Source: Caballeronia telluris
GTDB taxonomy: Bacteria > Pseudomonadota > Gammaproteobacteria > Burkholderiales > Burkholderiaceae
NCBI RefSeq assembly: GCF_001544495.1
Contig: NZ_FCNZ02000010.1
Span: 168,968-232,967 of the forward strand
Reading direction: 5' to 3'
DNA length: 64,000 bases
The notes beneath the pieces were generated by a model. The model saw only the letters and a program-made list of their open reading frames with translations, was not told where the DNA came from and searched no databases. A program made the position numbers and the translations under genes. Shown piece by piece: positions 1-10,725 of this stretch; within the stretch, counting starts at the first letter, position 1, and every line of letters begins with the position of its first letter.

Positions 1-1893
1 ACCGCCGTTCGCGAACACCGAATACGCGCCGGAAAGCTGCAGCGGCGTGACGAGCCCGGCGCCGAGCGCGAGCGGCAGATACGGCGGCGTCTTTTCGACG
101 TCGAAACCGAAGTTCTTCGTGACGAACTCCTGCGCGTAAGCCGTGCCGATGTACGACAGGATACGGATCGACACGAGGTTCTTCGAACGCTGCAAACCCG
201 TGCGCATCGACATCGGGCCGTCGGGCTGGTCGTCGTCCTTCGGCTCCCACGCCTGGCCGCCGGGTGTCGTCGGCGGGAAATAGAGCGGCGCGTCGTTGAT
301 GATCGTCGCCGGTCCGAGGCCCTTGTCGAGCGCCGCCGAGTAGATGAACGGCTTGAAGCTCGAACCCGGCTGGCGCCACGCCTGCGTCACGTGGTTGAAC
401 TTGTTCTTGTTGAAGTCGAAGCCGCCGACAAGCGCGCGAATCGCGCCGTCCTGCGGCACGAGCGAGACGAGCGCGCCTTCCACTTGCGGCAATTGCGTGA
501 TCTGCCAGTTGTCCTTCGCGTCCTTCGTCAGGCGCACGATCGAACCGGGCTTGATGCGCAAGGCCGCAGCCGCATTGCTGCGCAGCGCGGGCGCGGCGAA
601 GCGCAGGCCGTCCCCGGCGATGTTCGCGGTCTCGCCGCCGACGAACTGCGCGCTCACCTGCTTCGGGCTCACGGCCGTCACGACCGCAGACTCCAGATCG
701 CCGTCGTCCGGGTGATCGACGAGCGCATCCTCGATGGCCTGCTCGCGGTCGTCGTCGTCCTTCGGCAGATTCACGAAGCCTTCCGGCCCGCGATAGCCGT
801 GGCGCCGCTCGTAATCCATGATGCCCTTTCGCACCGCGCGATAGGCGGCGTCCTGATCGGCGGAATCGATGGTCGTCGTGACCGTGAGGCCACGCGTGTA
901 GGTCTCTTCCTTGTACTGCGCGTACATCATCTGCCGGACCATTTCCGCGACGTATTCCGCATGCACGCCGTACTCGGTGCCGGTGGATTTCGTGTGGATG
1001 TCCTCGACGACGGCTTGGTCGTACTGCTCGCGCGTGATGTAGTTCAGGTCGAGCATGCGCTTCAGGATGTACTGCTGGCGGATCTTCGCGCGCTTCGGAT
1101 TGACGACCGGGTTATACGCGGACGGCGCCTTCGGCAGGCCCGCGAGCATCGCGGCCTGCGCGAGCGTGATGTCCTTCAGGTCGCGGCCGAAGTAGACGCG
1201 CGCCGCGGCCGAGAAGCCGTAGGCGCGCTCGCCCAGATAGATCTGGTTCATGTACAGCTCGAGAATCTGGTCCTTCGTCAGCGCGCGCTCGATTTTGTAC
1301 GCAAGCAGCATTTCATAGATCTTGCGCGTGTAGGTCTTTTCGCTCGACAGGAAGAAGTTGCGCGCGACCTGCATCGTGATCGTGCTCGCGCCCTGCGATG
1401 CGCCGCCATGCATCACGTCGCTCACGCCCGCGCGCAGGATGCCGAGAAAGTCGACGCCGCCGTGATCGTAGAAACGGTAGTCCTCGATCGCGAGGACCGC
1501 CTTCTTCATCTGGTCGGGAATATCCTGGAAGCGCGCGAGCGACCGCCGTTCCTCGCCGAATTCGCCGATCAGCACGTGATCGGCGGTATAGACGCGCAGC
1601 GGCACTTTCGGCCGATAATCGGTGAGCGCGTCGAGCGAGGGCAGGTTCGGTCCCATCACGACGAGCGCATAGCCGATGATGAGCGCGCCGATCACGCCCG
1701 CGAGCGCGAACAGCCCCGCAAACCACAATGCGATGCGCGCGAAGAACGAGCGCCCTTCGGGTTCGTCGCGATAGCGGCCGTCGTTGCGGTCTTTGCGGTC
1801 ATTGCGGTCGTCGTCGTGACGGTTGCCGTCGCCGATGTAATGCCGGACGTCGCGTGAAGGGTTCGAGGAATTCGGTCGTTTGATGATTGGCAT
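1..1893 (-). CDS. mrcA: Penicillin-binding protein 1A, partial (C-terminus beyond left edge)
   Basis: Bifunctional murein synthase: the GT51 domain polymerises lipid II and the transpeptidase domain crosslinks peptides in the periplasm. The frame is open for 631 codons from ATG 1893 to the window edge, so the C-terminus is missing. A charged Asp/Arg/Asn-rich cytoplasmic tail (residues 21-45) precedes one membrane segment (about 52-80). The GT51 motif with its catalytic Glu is EDYRFYDHGG at 137-146, followed by QGASTITMQ. The transpeptidase SxxK motif is SSFK at 511-514, with Ser511 the acylated serine. The family usually exceeds 750 residues, so roughly a fifth is lost. The hydrophilic N-terminal tail is longer and more repetitive than I expect. 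Confidence 0.93.
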   Translation of the reverse strand, partial: MPIIKRPNSSNPSRDVRHYIGDGNRHDDDRNDRKDRNDGRYRDEPEGRSFFARIALWFAGLFALAGVIGALIIGYALVVMGPNLPSLDALTDYRPKVPLRVYTADHVLIGEFGEERRSLARFQDIPDQMKKAVLAIEDYRFYDHGGVDFLGILRAGVSDVMHGGASQGASTITMQVARNFFLSSEKTYTRKIYEMLLAYKIERALTKDQILELYMNQIYLGERAYGFSAAARVYFGRDLKDITLAQAAMLAGLPKAPSAYNPVVNPKRAKIRQQYILKRMLDLNYITREQYDQAVVEDIHTKSTGTEYGVHAEYVAEMVRQMMYAQYKEETYTRGLTVTTTIDSADQDAAYRAVRKGIMDYERRHGYRGPEGFVNLPKDDDDREQAIEDALVDHPDDGDLESAVVTAVSPKQVSAQFVGGETANIAGDGLRFAAPALRSNAAAALRIKPGSIVRLTKDAKDNWQITQLPQVEGALVSLVPQDGAIRALVGGFDFNKNKFNHVTQAWRQPGSSFKPFIYSAALDKGLGPATIINDAPLYFPPTTPGGQAWEPKDDDQPDGPMSMRTGLQRSKNLVSIRILSYIGTAYAQEFVTKNFGFDVEKTPPYLPLALGAGLVTPLQLSGAYSVFANGG

Positions 1894-2470
1894 GACTTCG
1901 ATGGTTCGGCGCGTGACCCGGACGCATGGCCTGGTCGGCTGCGCCGGTTGACTGAATCAGTCACGTGAGTGGTCGCGTGAGGCTCGCGGCTGGTGGCCGC
2001 GCGCCACGATGAACCGGACCGCGCGAGCGATGTGTGCCGGCACGGGCCGGGCGGCATGGCTCGGACGTTCGGGACGCGCACGGCGGCAAAGCGCCTGTTC
2101 GGCTGCACGCGCAGGGTAACAGCGTATTTTAAAGAATTCGAGCTCACTTCCCCGCGAGACGCCCGATTTTTTTGTAAGTGAATCACGCCGACGGTACGCG
2201 TGCGCACGGACAGTTACCCACAGAAACTGTTGAGAGCGCTGTGGACAACCGTATGAGAAAATCGCCAAGTCATTGAGCGCGCGCCACTTTTGGCGTGTGC
2301 CGCGATTTCGGTTCGAACCCGCCGGACCACCCGCACGGAAGCACAAAACGATATGATGGATGCGTCGGGCTGCGTCGTTAAGAGGTAGAACGAACGCGGC
2401 CGGCGAGCCGTCTTGCGGTAACTTTGTCGCATCGCTTCTTTGCAATCGCCTTACTGTTTGCGAGCCGCTC
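1894..2470. other. Intergenic region between mrcA and the RHH gene
   Basis: This 577-base divergent gap holds no coding frame that I believe. It presumably carries the promoters of mrcA (leftward) and the 2471 gene (rightward). One visible structure is a pair of inverted 9-mers resembling DnaA boxes: TTACCCACA at 2214-2222 and TGTGGACAA at 2240-2248. An A/T-rich patch lies near 2120-2180. I could not place a convincing -35/-10 pair. Confidence 0.5.
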
Positions 2471-2896
2471 ATGTCTACCAAACCCAGCGAACGCATCGTT
2501 GTTTTCGTGACACCCGCGCAGAAACTCGCCATCAGCAACACTGCCGAGGGACTCGGCATCAGCGTGAGCGAACTCATGCGGCGGGCCGTCCTGAATTTCA
2601 ATGCCACGAGCGAGCAGATCAAGGTGGCCGGTCTCGTCGAGCGCCTGCGCGCGCCGAAAACACCCGATGCGCTGAACGTCGCGTTGCGTCACGTCGCGGA
2701 AAAAGCCGCGGCGCGCGAAGCGAAGACCGCCGCGGTGAATGCGTCGCAGAATGCAGCCGCCGCGCACAAGGCGGCGCTGGCGAAGGCGCAGCCCGAAGCC
2801 GAATCGCCGCACTCCACTGAACCGGCCGACCCCGGCGACTCCGATTCCGACGAAGGCGAAGGCGCGTCCCTCACGGGCGGCCATTCGGAGCAATGA
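2471..2896 (+). CDS. Small ribbon-helix-helix-like protein with low-complexity acidic tail
   Basis: The 141-residue product has an N-terminal pattern typical of ribbon-helix-helix (CopG/Arc) DNA-binding proteins: a short strand (residues 8-13, RIVVFV), a helix (about 15-28), a GIS turn and a second helix (about 31-42). It is followed by an Ala-rich, probably helical middle (75-105) and an acidic Ser/Asp/Glu-rich tail. RHH proteins bind DNA as dimers and often act as repressors or antitoxins, but no toxin gene adjoins it. I chose ATG 2471 because the fold begins just after it; the frame is also open back to 2360, and no clear Shine-Dalgarno sequence marks either start. The function is inferred from fold pattern only. 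Confidence 0.6.
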   Translation: MSTKPSERIVVFVTPAQKLAISNTAEGLGISVSELMRRAVLNFNATSEQIKVAGLVERLRAPKTPDALNVALRHVAEKAAAREAKTAAVNASQNAAAAHKAALAKAQPEAESPHSTEPADPGDSDSDEGEGASLTGGHSEQ

Positions 2897-3172
2897 ACGT
2901 CGGTGTCATGTGCCAGGACACGAAACGCATCGGCACGCGACCCAGGACGAGACCGGGCATCACGCAGAAATACGTCATCGCGGCGAGATACAGGACGTAG
3001 AACACGGCCGCCGCGCGAAGTTCGGCCGTTCCACCAATAACGCGCCGATCTCGCGCTGACAGAGACCGCGCCCCACGACCCCGACCCAAAGCGCATCGAG
3101 CGCGAGAAACACGACGGCCCCGACCGCGAACGCTACGACGAGCACCTTCGACTCGACGTTCCGCTGGCTCAT
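2871..3172 (-). pseudogene. Frameshifted, truncated DUF2177 membrane protein
   Basis: From ATG 3172 the frame encodes MSQRNVESKVLVVAFAVGA and then VVFLALDALWVGVVGRG, the N-terminal pattern of DUF2177 membrane proteins, up to the ERPN motif near 3023. The next family segment (AAAVFYVLYLAAMTYFCVMPG) continues in a different frame of the same strand and ends at 2871. Restoring one C in the ccgaactt stretch (about 3018-3025) joins the halves as RPNLRAAAVFY. After PGLVLG the similarity stops, so the last half or so of the usual ~130-residue protein is also missing. The 3' end overlaps the convergent RHH gene by 26 bases. A sequencing error could explain the frameshift but not the missing C-terminal half. 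Confidence 0.7.
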
Positions 3173-3430
3173 CCGATGGCGTTCGATGGCGCCTACGCGG
3201 CTTTCCGCGTCGCGCCTGCCGTTACATTCCTTAACGCTGCGCGCCCGGTCGATTAAGACCCGCTTAAGCTGCATCGTGCTCTAATAGACGACGCGAGAAA
3301 CAGCATCCGACCCAGGCTGCGCGTCTTATTGAAGCTTGTGCTTGCAATCCGCGCGCCCGGCCCGAACTTACGTGGCGCGGATCGCGCACGAGCGCCGCGT
3401 GGCAGCCTCGGGCGATCCGCCGCCTTCATC

Positions 3431-3436
3431 AAGGAG
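3431..3436 (+). promoter_or_regulatory. Shine-Dalgarno site of the pspA-like gene
   Basis: AAGGAG lies 6 bases before ATG 3443. It selects this start over the upstream in-frame start at 3329, which would add 38 non-family residues. Confidence 0.8.
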
Positions 3437-3442
3437 AAACAC

Positions 3443-4123
3443 ATGTCGCTTTTGGATTCCATCACGCGCACCGTCAAGGGTCTGCTGAACGACGCCGCGG
3501 ACACGATGCAGGACCCGTCGCGCGACTCGCGCCAGATCGTGCGCGAACTCGACGACAGCATCGCGAAGGCGGAAAACGCGCTGATCGAGATTGAGGCGCA
3601 GGTCGCGACCCAGCAAAGCAAGCGCGACGTCGCCGCCGACAAGGCGAAGAAGTACGAAGACGGCGCAAAGCGCGCGCTGCAAACGGGCGACGAAGGGCTC
3701 GCCCGCGAGGCGCTCGCCGCGCAGGCGAATGCGGAAACCGAGCGCGACGCGCTCGCCGGAGAGCTTGCCACGCTCGAACCGTCGGTCGATCATCTGAAGC
3801 AACAGATCGCCGACATGCGCCAACGCCGCAACGACCTGAACGCGCGCTCCAACATCCTGCAGGCGAAGCAGCAGATCGCCCAGGCAAAGGACGTCGCGGC
3901 GACCGCACTCGGCGGCATCGGCGGGAAAAATCTGTCGGAGGATTTCCAGAAGCTCGAAGACAAGGTGCAACTCGCGAACGCCCGCTCGGACGCTCGCCTG
4001 AATTCCGCCGACCAGAAGTCCGGCAAGGCGCTCGACGACAAGCTCGCGGCGCTCAACCGCGGCCCGTCGGTCGAGGACCGGCTGGAAGCGCTGAAGAAAC
4101 AGTTGAACTCGCCGTCGCAGTAA
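3443..4123 (+). CDS. PspA/IM30 family membrane-stress protein
   Basis: A 226-residue, almost entirely helical protein of the PspA/IM30 (ESCRT-III-like) family, which binds the inner leaflet of the cytoplasmic membrane and counters loss of membrane integrity. The N-terminus MSLLDSITRTVKGLLNDAAD forms an amphipathic helix, and the DPSRDSRQIVREL segment and long heptad-rich coiled coil (about 35-170) follow the family pattern. Length matches E. coli PspA (222). No pspBC or pspF neighbours are present, so regulation differs from E. coli. The gene downstream on the same strand, 121 bases away, is a TPR/membrane protein likely to work with it. Confidence 0.85.
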   Translation: MSLLDSITRTVKGLLNDAADTMQDPSRDSRQIVRELDDSIAKAENALIEIEAQVATQQSKRDVAADKAKKYEDGAKRALQTGDEGLAREALAAQANAETERDALAGELATLEPSVDHLKQQIADMRQRRNDLNARSNILQAKQQIAQAKDVAATALGGIGGKNLSEDFQKLEDKVQLANARSDARLNSADQKSGKALDDKLAALNRGPSVEDRLEALKKQLNSPSQ

Positions 4124-4244
4124 GCTCGACGAGGCTGTACCGGGCGGCGCGCGGCGAACTTATCGGCTCGGCGCGCGTCGCACTGGAATGTGTCATCGAT
4201 TGGGATCGACAGGAGGCGGGCGTTCATCGCGCCCGGCCCGCATC

Positions 4245-5450
4245 ATGAAAAAATATTTGACGGCTGTCGCGGCGTCGCTGCTGTTCGTCGCTTCTGCGGC
4301 GTTCGCGGTGCCGACCGCCCAGCAGATCGAGCAGGCGATGTCGCAGGGCAACTGGCAGAAAGCCGACGCCGGTCTGACCGAAGTCCTGCAGGCGCATCCG
4401 AACAATGCGCACGCGCATTATCTCTATGCGCAGGTGCTCGATCGCGAGGGCCGCTACGACGACGCCCTCTCCCATCTGCGGCAGGCGAAGTCGCTCGATC
4501 CGCAACTCAAGTTCACCGACCCGATGCGTTTCGCGGCCACCGAAGCGCGCATTCGCGGCGACGCGAATCGCGCGAACGTCGTCGCCAACGTGCCCGGCGG
4601 CGGGCAGCAGGCGAACCAGACCGGCTCGGTCGCGCAAAATCCGTTCAACCCGGCGCCCGTGCCGGCGCCGGTGCAGGAAAAACATGGGCCGTCGGTCGGC
4701 GCGTGGGTCGGCTTCGCCGTGCTGTTCGCGGCCATCGCGCTCGTGTTGCGCTGGGGTCTGCGCCGCGCCCGCGCGCGCGACGACGGCCGCGCCAACGACG
4801 ATCGCCGCACGCAATTGAAGCGCGCGACCGAACTGCTCAACGACGTGCGCACGCTCAAGCTCGATGTGCGGCTGTCCACAGCGCCCGGGCACGAAGCGCT
4901 GCTGAAGGACGTCGAGGGCGTCGAGACGCAATTGCGCGAACTGGTCGAAGCGCTGTCGAATGCGAAGAACCCGGTGCCGCCGTATCAGGTCGAGGACCTC
5001 GCCAACCGCGTCGAGAGCCTGAAAGCGCGCGCGGAAGGACGGCCGGATCCCAATGCCGCGAATGCCGCTGCGGCTTCAGCACGCGAAGGCGACTCCGTGT
5101 ACGCGCAGGAAGCCGAGCGTTTCGGACGCAACCAGCAAGGGCCCTATCCGCCGCAGCAGCCTTATCCGCAGCAACAAGGGCCCGTCATCATCCAGCAGGG
5201 CGGCGGCGGTTTTGGCGGCGGCATGGGTGGATTGCTGACGGGCGTGCTGCTCGGCGAAGCGCTGTCGCACGGGCGTGACCGGGTGATTGAGCGCCCGGCG
5301 CCCGACAACACGTTCGGCAACGGCGGAGGCAATGGCGGCAGCGACGGCGGCGGACTCGACTTCGGCAATGGCTCGAACGACTGGAACGACGGCGGTGGCG
5401 GCGGCGGCGTGGATCTCGGCAACAACGATGACAACTGGCGCGATACCTGA
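4245..5450 (+). CDS. Exported TPR protein with one membrane segment and Gly-rich tail
   Basis: The 401-residue protein starts with a Sec signal peptide (residues 1-21, MKKYLTAVAASLLFVASAAFA). TPR-like helices (about 24-88) come next, then a Pro/Gln linker, a membrane segment (151-171), an Arg-rich stop, a coiled-coil region (about 185-275) and a Gly/Asn/Asp-rich C-terminus (about 330-401). The layout resembles envelope proteins that accompany PspA homologues, with a glycine-rich tail like those of TPM-domain proteins, but no TPM domain is visible. An AGGAGG at 4211 is too far from the start to serve it; ATG 4245 is chosen because the signal peptide begins there. Its role is unknown; I infer an envelope-stress function from its neighbour. 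Confidence 0.75.
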   Translation: MKKYLTAVAASLLFVASAAFAVPTAQQIEQAMSQGNWQKADAGLTEVLQAHPNNAHAHYLYAQVLDREGRYDDALSHLRQAKSLDPQLKFTDPMRFAATEARIRGDANRANVVANVPGGGQQANQTGSVAQNPFNPAPVPAPVQEKHGPSVGAWVGFAVLFAAIALVLRWGLRRARARDDGRANDDRRTQLKRATELLNDVRTLKLDVRLSTAPGHEALLKDVEGVETQLRELVEALSNAKNPVPPYQVEDLANRVESLKARAEGRPDPNAANAAAASAREGDSVYAQEAERFGRNQQGPYPPQQPYPQQQGPVIIQQGGGGFGGGMGGLLTGVLLGEALSHGRDRVIERPAPDNTFGNGGGNGGSDGGGLDFGNGSNDWNDGGGGGGVDLGNNDDNWRDT

Positions 5451-5480
5451 TTCGGATTCGCCGACGTTGGTAGATAAGCA

Positions 5481-5513
5481 AAAGGCTCCGGTGTGATGAC
5501 CGGAGCCTTTTTC
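5481..5513 (+). terminator. Intrinsic terminator after the TPR gene
   Basis: The arms AAAGGCTCCGG (5481-5491) and CCGGAGCCTTT (5500-5510) pair around an 8-base loop, followed by Ts. It closes the pspA-TPR unit. Confidence 0.9.
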
Positions 5514-5534
5514 ATTGTTGCGTCAGTTCGCGCT

Positions 5535-5654
5535 TCAACCGCCGCCGAGAAAGCGCAACAGCGCCCACAGAAACTTGAAGAACCCGACGATGAACTCCCA
5601 CACGCGCTCCAACTGGTCCCAACCCGCAACGCGCACGATGGCGTGAAGAATCAT
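5535..5654 (-). CDS. Possible 39-residue small membrane protein
   Basis: A short frame encodes a 39-residue peptide starting MILHAIVRVAGW and ending FKFLWALLRFLGGG, with a hydrophobic aromatic-rich second half that could lie in or on the membrane. It ends close to the terminator that follows the TPR gene. No good Shine-Dalgarno sequence precedes ATG 5654 and I cannot name a family. The regular hydrophobic/basic pattern is the only reason to list it; it may be chance. Confidence 0.3.
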   Translation of the reverse strand: MILHAIVRVAGWDQLERVWEFIVGFFKFLWALLRFLGGG

Positions 5655-5797
5655 GTCGCTGGGCGCAGGCAGGGTCGGGCTGGCGTGGCTGTTTCGTTCA
5701 TCGTTCGGAAGGCGCTTGCGTCAATGGAAAAGCGGGACATGCCGCAGGGGCATCCCCCAGCGGCAGCCCCGCATGATAACGCGTCGAACGCCCTCGC

Positions 5798-8008
<2,211 letters not shown>

Positions 8009-8308
8009 GAGGTGGTGTTTCTCGGTAATGGTGATGCGCCGCGTTGAAATGTCGATCGGTGCGGACGTTGGGCAGCCTCGTGCGGCTCCGAGCGGTCGAG
8101 TTAAGCAGGTTACGTGCCCGGGGTCGCTTGTGCTTCTTGCAACGGCTCTTGGGAAAGCGAGTTCCACATAAGCACAGAAACATCAAAACGGTGTAAACCT
8201 CAACGCACCCCGCTGTAAAACGTACACGTATCGCGCGCGCAAGTGCGCACAGGAACGAAACCCGCGACGCGCCCTGCGAAACAAGACAACCCCTCAAGGA
8301 GAAAGCGC
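8009..8308. other. Divergent intergenic region glgX / DUF2252
   Basis: About 300 bases separate the two divergent starts. It holds no convincing gene. Both promoters should lie here, but I see no clear -35/-10 pair. Confidence 0.4.
8296..8301 (+). promoter_or_regulatory. Shine-Dalgarno site that selects a TTG start
   Basis: AAGGAG lies 7 bases upstream of TTG 8309. The alternative GTG at 8243 in the same frame has no comparable site. Confidence 0.65.
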
Positions 8309-9718
8309 TTGCCGACCCCAGCCAGCTCGACGAAGGATTCCCCGTCCAACCGGCATGCAGCGGGCGGAACCGCTGACGAAAGCCGCGCGACCGGCCGGTC
8401 CCTGCGCGATGCCGTCTCATTCGACGCTCACGCCGACTGGCACCCCGCCCCCGGCCGCCCCGACCCGGTCGAACGCGTGCTCGCCGTCAACGCGGGCCGC
8501 CAGGAGCGGCTGATTCCGCTGCGCATGGCGCGCATGGCCGAATCTCCGTTCGCGTTCCTGCGCGGCTCGGCGACCGTGATGGCGTGGGATCTCGCGCAGT
8601 CACCGTCGATCGGCCACAACGTGATGATCGACGGCGACGCGCACGTCAGCAACTTCGGCCTCTTTCGCACGCCGCGCCAGGATGTCGTGTTCGACCTGAA
8701 CGATTTCGACGAAACCCTCGTCGCGCCCTGGGAGTGGGACCTCAAGCGGCTCACGGCGAGCATCAACGTGGCGGCGCGCGAAAACGGCGTCGACGCCGAA
8801 GGCCGCGCCCGCGCGGTGCGCTCGGCCTGTGCCGCTTACCGCACGACGATGGCCGAACTCGCGCAGGTGAGCCCCTACGACCTCTGGCAGATGCGCTCGT
8901 ACGCAAGCGCCACGCACATCGACGCCCCGACGCACCTGAACGCGGCCGAGCGCGCGACCATCGAAAAAACGGTCGAGCGCGCGATGAAGCGCTCCCACGC
9001 GACGATGCTCGCGAAAGTCGCGGAGCCGGCGGGCAAGAGTTGGCGCTTCAAGGACGATCCGCCGATCCTCACGAAGCTCGACGCCGCCGAGCGCAATCAC
9101 GTCGTCGACGGGCTGAAGGCGTATCTGCTGACCATCGCGGGCGAATGGCGCATGATGCTCGAGCGCTACGACGTGGCGGACGTCGCGCATCGCGTGGTGG
9201 GCGTGGGCAGCGTCGGCACGCGCGCGTATCTCGTGCTCTTGATCGGCCGCGCGCTCGGCGACCCGCTTTTCATCCAGGTGAAGGAAGGCATCGTGCCGGC
9301 GGCGGCGCCCTTCGTGCCGCCGCTCGACGAGCCGTTCCGCCATCAGGGACGCCGCGTCGTGCACGGACAGCGCCTCTTGCAGAGTTCGTCGGATGCGCTG
9401 CTCGGCTGGACGACCATCTCGGGCCGCGACTTCTACGTGCGGCAAATGAAGGACATGCGCGGCTCGATTCCGGTCGACTGGCTGCACGGCGCGACCTTCG
9501 ACTTCTACGCGTGGTGTCTCGGCCTGCTGCTCGCGCGCGCCCATGCCCGCACCGGCGACGCCGCGCTCATCGCCGGCTATTGCGGCAGTTCCGACAAGCT
9601 CGATGCCGCCTATGCCGGGTGGGCCGAGCGCTACGGCACGCAGACGGTCGCCGACCACGCGGCGTTCGTCGCGGCGATCGCGAAGGGGCGCATCGTGGCG
9701 GCGGTGCTGGAGAAGTAG
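8309..9718 (+). CDS. DUF2252 family protein, kinase-like fold
   Basis: A 469-residue protein of the DUF2252 family, which is distantly related to aminoglycoside phosphotransferase/kinase folds. Supporting motifs are FLRGSATVMAWDL, the loop GDAHVSNFG, FDLNDFDET, and HGQRLLQSSSDALLGW further on. The GDAHxxNFG segment resembles the catalytic loop of APH-like kinases, while DLNDFDE could bind metal; both assignments are inference. No substrate is known to me. The start is taken as TTG because of the strong ribosome-binding site; a GTG 22 codons upstream is the alternative. Nothing nearby fixes its role, although glgX is divergent to it. Confidence 0.85.
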   Translation: MPTPASSTKDSPSNRHAAGGTADESRATGRSLRDAVSFDAHADWHPAPGRPDPVERVLAVNAGRQERLIPLRMARMAESPFAFLRGSATVMAWDLAQSPSIGHNVMIDGDAHVSNFGLFRTPRQDVVFDLNDFDETLVAPWEWDLKRLTASINVAARENGVDAEGRARAVRSACAAYRTTMAELAQVSPYDLWQMRSYASATHIDAPTHLNAAERATIEKTVERAMKRSHATMLAKVAEPAGKSWRFKDDPPILTKLDAAERNHVVDGLKAYLLTIAGEWRMMLERYDVADVAHRVVGVGSVGTRAYLVLLIGRALGDPLFIQVKEGIVPAAAPFVPPLDEPFRHQGRRVVHGQRLLQSSSDALLGWTTISGRDFYVRQMKDMRGSIPVDWLHGATFDFYAWCLGLLLARAHARTGDAALIAGYCGSSDKLDAAYAGWAERYGTQTVADHAAFVAAIAKGRIVAAVLEK

Positions 9719-9900
9719 CCGCGTCCGGATCACCGGCCCGGAAAAAACCGCGCACGCCATGTAAATCGAGCGGCTATCATTGCTCCGAAGACCCGAGCGA
9801 ATGAACGAGTCCGAGGAATAATTACCCGCTCTATCATTGGCACGGCCCTTGCGGCCCGCTCGTGCCGATCCAAGCGAACTTTTACTGGAGGAAGCCGCGC

Positions 9901-10341
9901 ATGAGCATGATTGAGGAATTCAAGAACTTCGCCCTGAAGGGCAACGTCATGGACCTCGCCGTCGGCGTGATCATCGGTGGCGCGTTCTCGACCATCGTGA
10001 ACTCCATCGTCAAGGATCTCATCATGCCGGTCGTCGGGCTCGCGACGGGCGGGCTCGACTTCTCGAACCTGTTCGTCCGGCTAGGCCCCATACCGGAGAC
10101 GTTCAAAGGCAATCCCGGCTCGTACAAGGACCTGCAGACAGCGGGCGTCGCGGTGTTCGGATACGGCTCGTTCATTACGGTGCTGATCAACTTCATCATC
10201 CTCGCGTTCATCATTTTCATGATGGTCAGGTTCATCAACAACCTTCGCAAGCCCGCCGAAACGGCGCCGGCCGCCACGCCCGAAGACGTGTTGCTGCTGC
10301 GCGAGATCCGCGATTCGCTGAAGGGCTCGCCGCGCGTCTGA
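9901..10341 (+). CDS. mscL: Large-conductance mechanosensitive channel MscL
   Basis: A homopentameric channel in the inner membrane that opens under high tension and releases solutes on osmotic downshock. The 146-residue protein starts with the amphipathic helix [24 protein letters not shown]1 follows (about 15-43, with the [19 protein letters not shown] pattern), then a periplasmic loop, TM2 (about 78-106) and the C-terminal helix bundle ending [24 protein letters not shown] sits just upstream of ATG 9901, which supports it over an in-frame ATG at 9862. A terminator follows about 90 bases downstream, so it is probably transcribed alone. Confidence 0.96.
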   Translation: MSMIEEFKNFALKGNVMDLAVGVIIGGAFSTIVNSIVKDLIMPVVGLATGGLDFSNLFVRLGPIPETFKGNPGSYKDLQTAGVAVFGYGSFITVLINFIILAFIIFMMVRFINNLRKPAETAPAATPEDVLLLREIRDSLKGSPRV

Positions 10342-10725
10342 ATTTTTCCTGGCCGCGGCCGGTGCCGGTTCCGCACTGAACCGGCGCATTGGCGCCGCTC
10401 AAAGGTTTCGTCTGTACGCCTTGCCACCGAACCCGCGCCACGGCGCGGGTTTTTTGCGTCTGCGGCACGCGCGTTGGTGGGCGATGCATCTTTTTTCTGC
10501 GAGATTTTTCGTCGCACGCGGAATTGCGGGACTATTATTGAGACTGATGCCAAGCGAGCCGCCGCAGGTCTTCGGCACGATTCGTGCGCGTGGCGCATCG
10601 TCGGAGAAACATCGCCGGCGACGTGCAGCGCCCTTCCCGAATCACCGTGAACCGACCACTTCGATGTGCTATAAAAGATCGACGTGCAAAGATCGATGTA
10701 CGGCCCGCAAGACGGGAGTGGCCGC
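10342..10725. other. Intergenic region after mscL
   Basis: This 384-base gap contains the mscL terminator at 10431-10456 and then about 270 bases with no gene I can support. It presumably includes the promoter of the gene starting at 10726. Confidence 0.45.
10431..10456 (+). terminator. Intrinsic terminator after mscL
   Basis: ACCCGCG...CGCGGGT forms a GC-rich stem with a short loop, followed directly by six Ts. Confidence 0.85.

Noticed and set aside
391..1857. Long open frame (488 codons) on the plus strand opposite mrcA
   Set aside because: It is antisense to a clear PBP1A with intact motifs, its translation is Arg/Ala/Val-rich with no family pattern, and such shadows are frequent in GC-rich genomes.
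2471..3172. Toxin-antitoxin pair (RHH gene plus the adjacent membrane protein)
   Set aside because: The neighbour is convergent, frameshifted and recognisable as DUF2177, so it is not a toxin partner in an operon.
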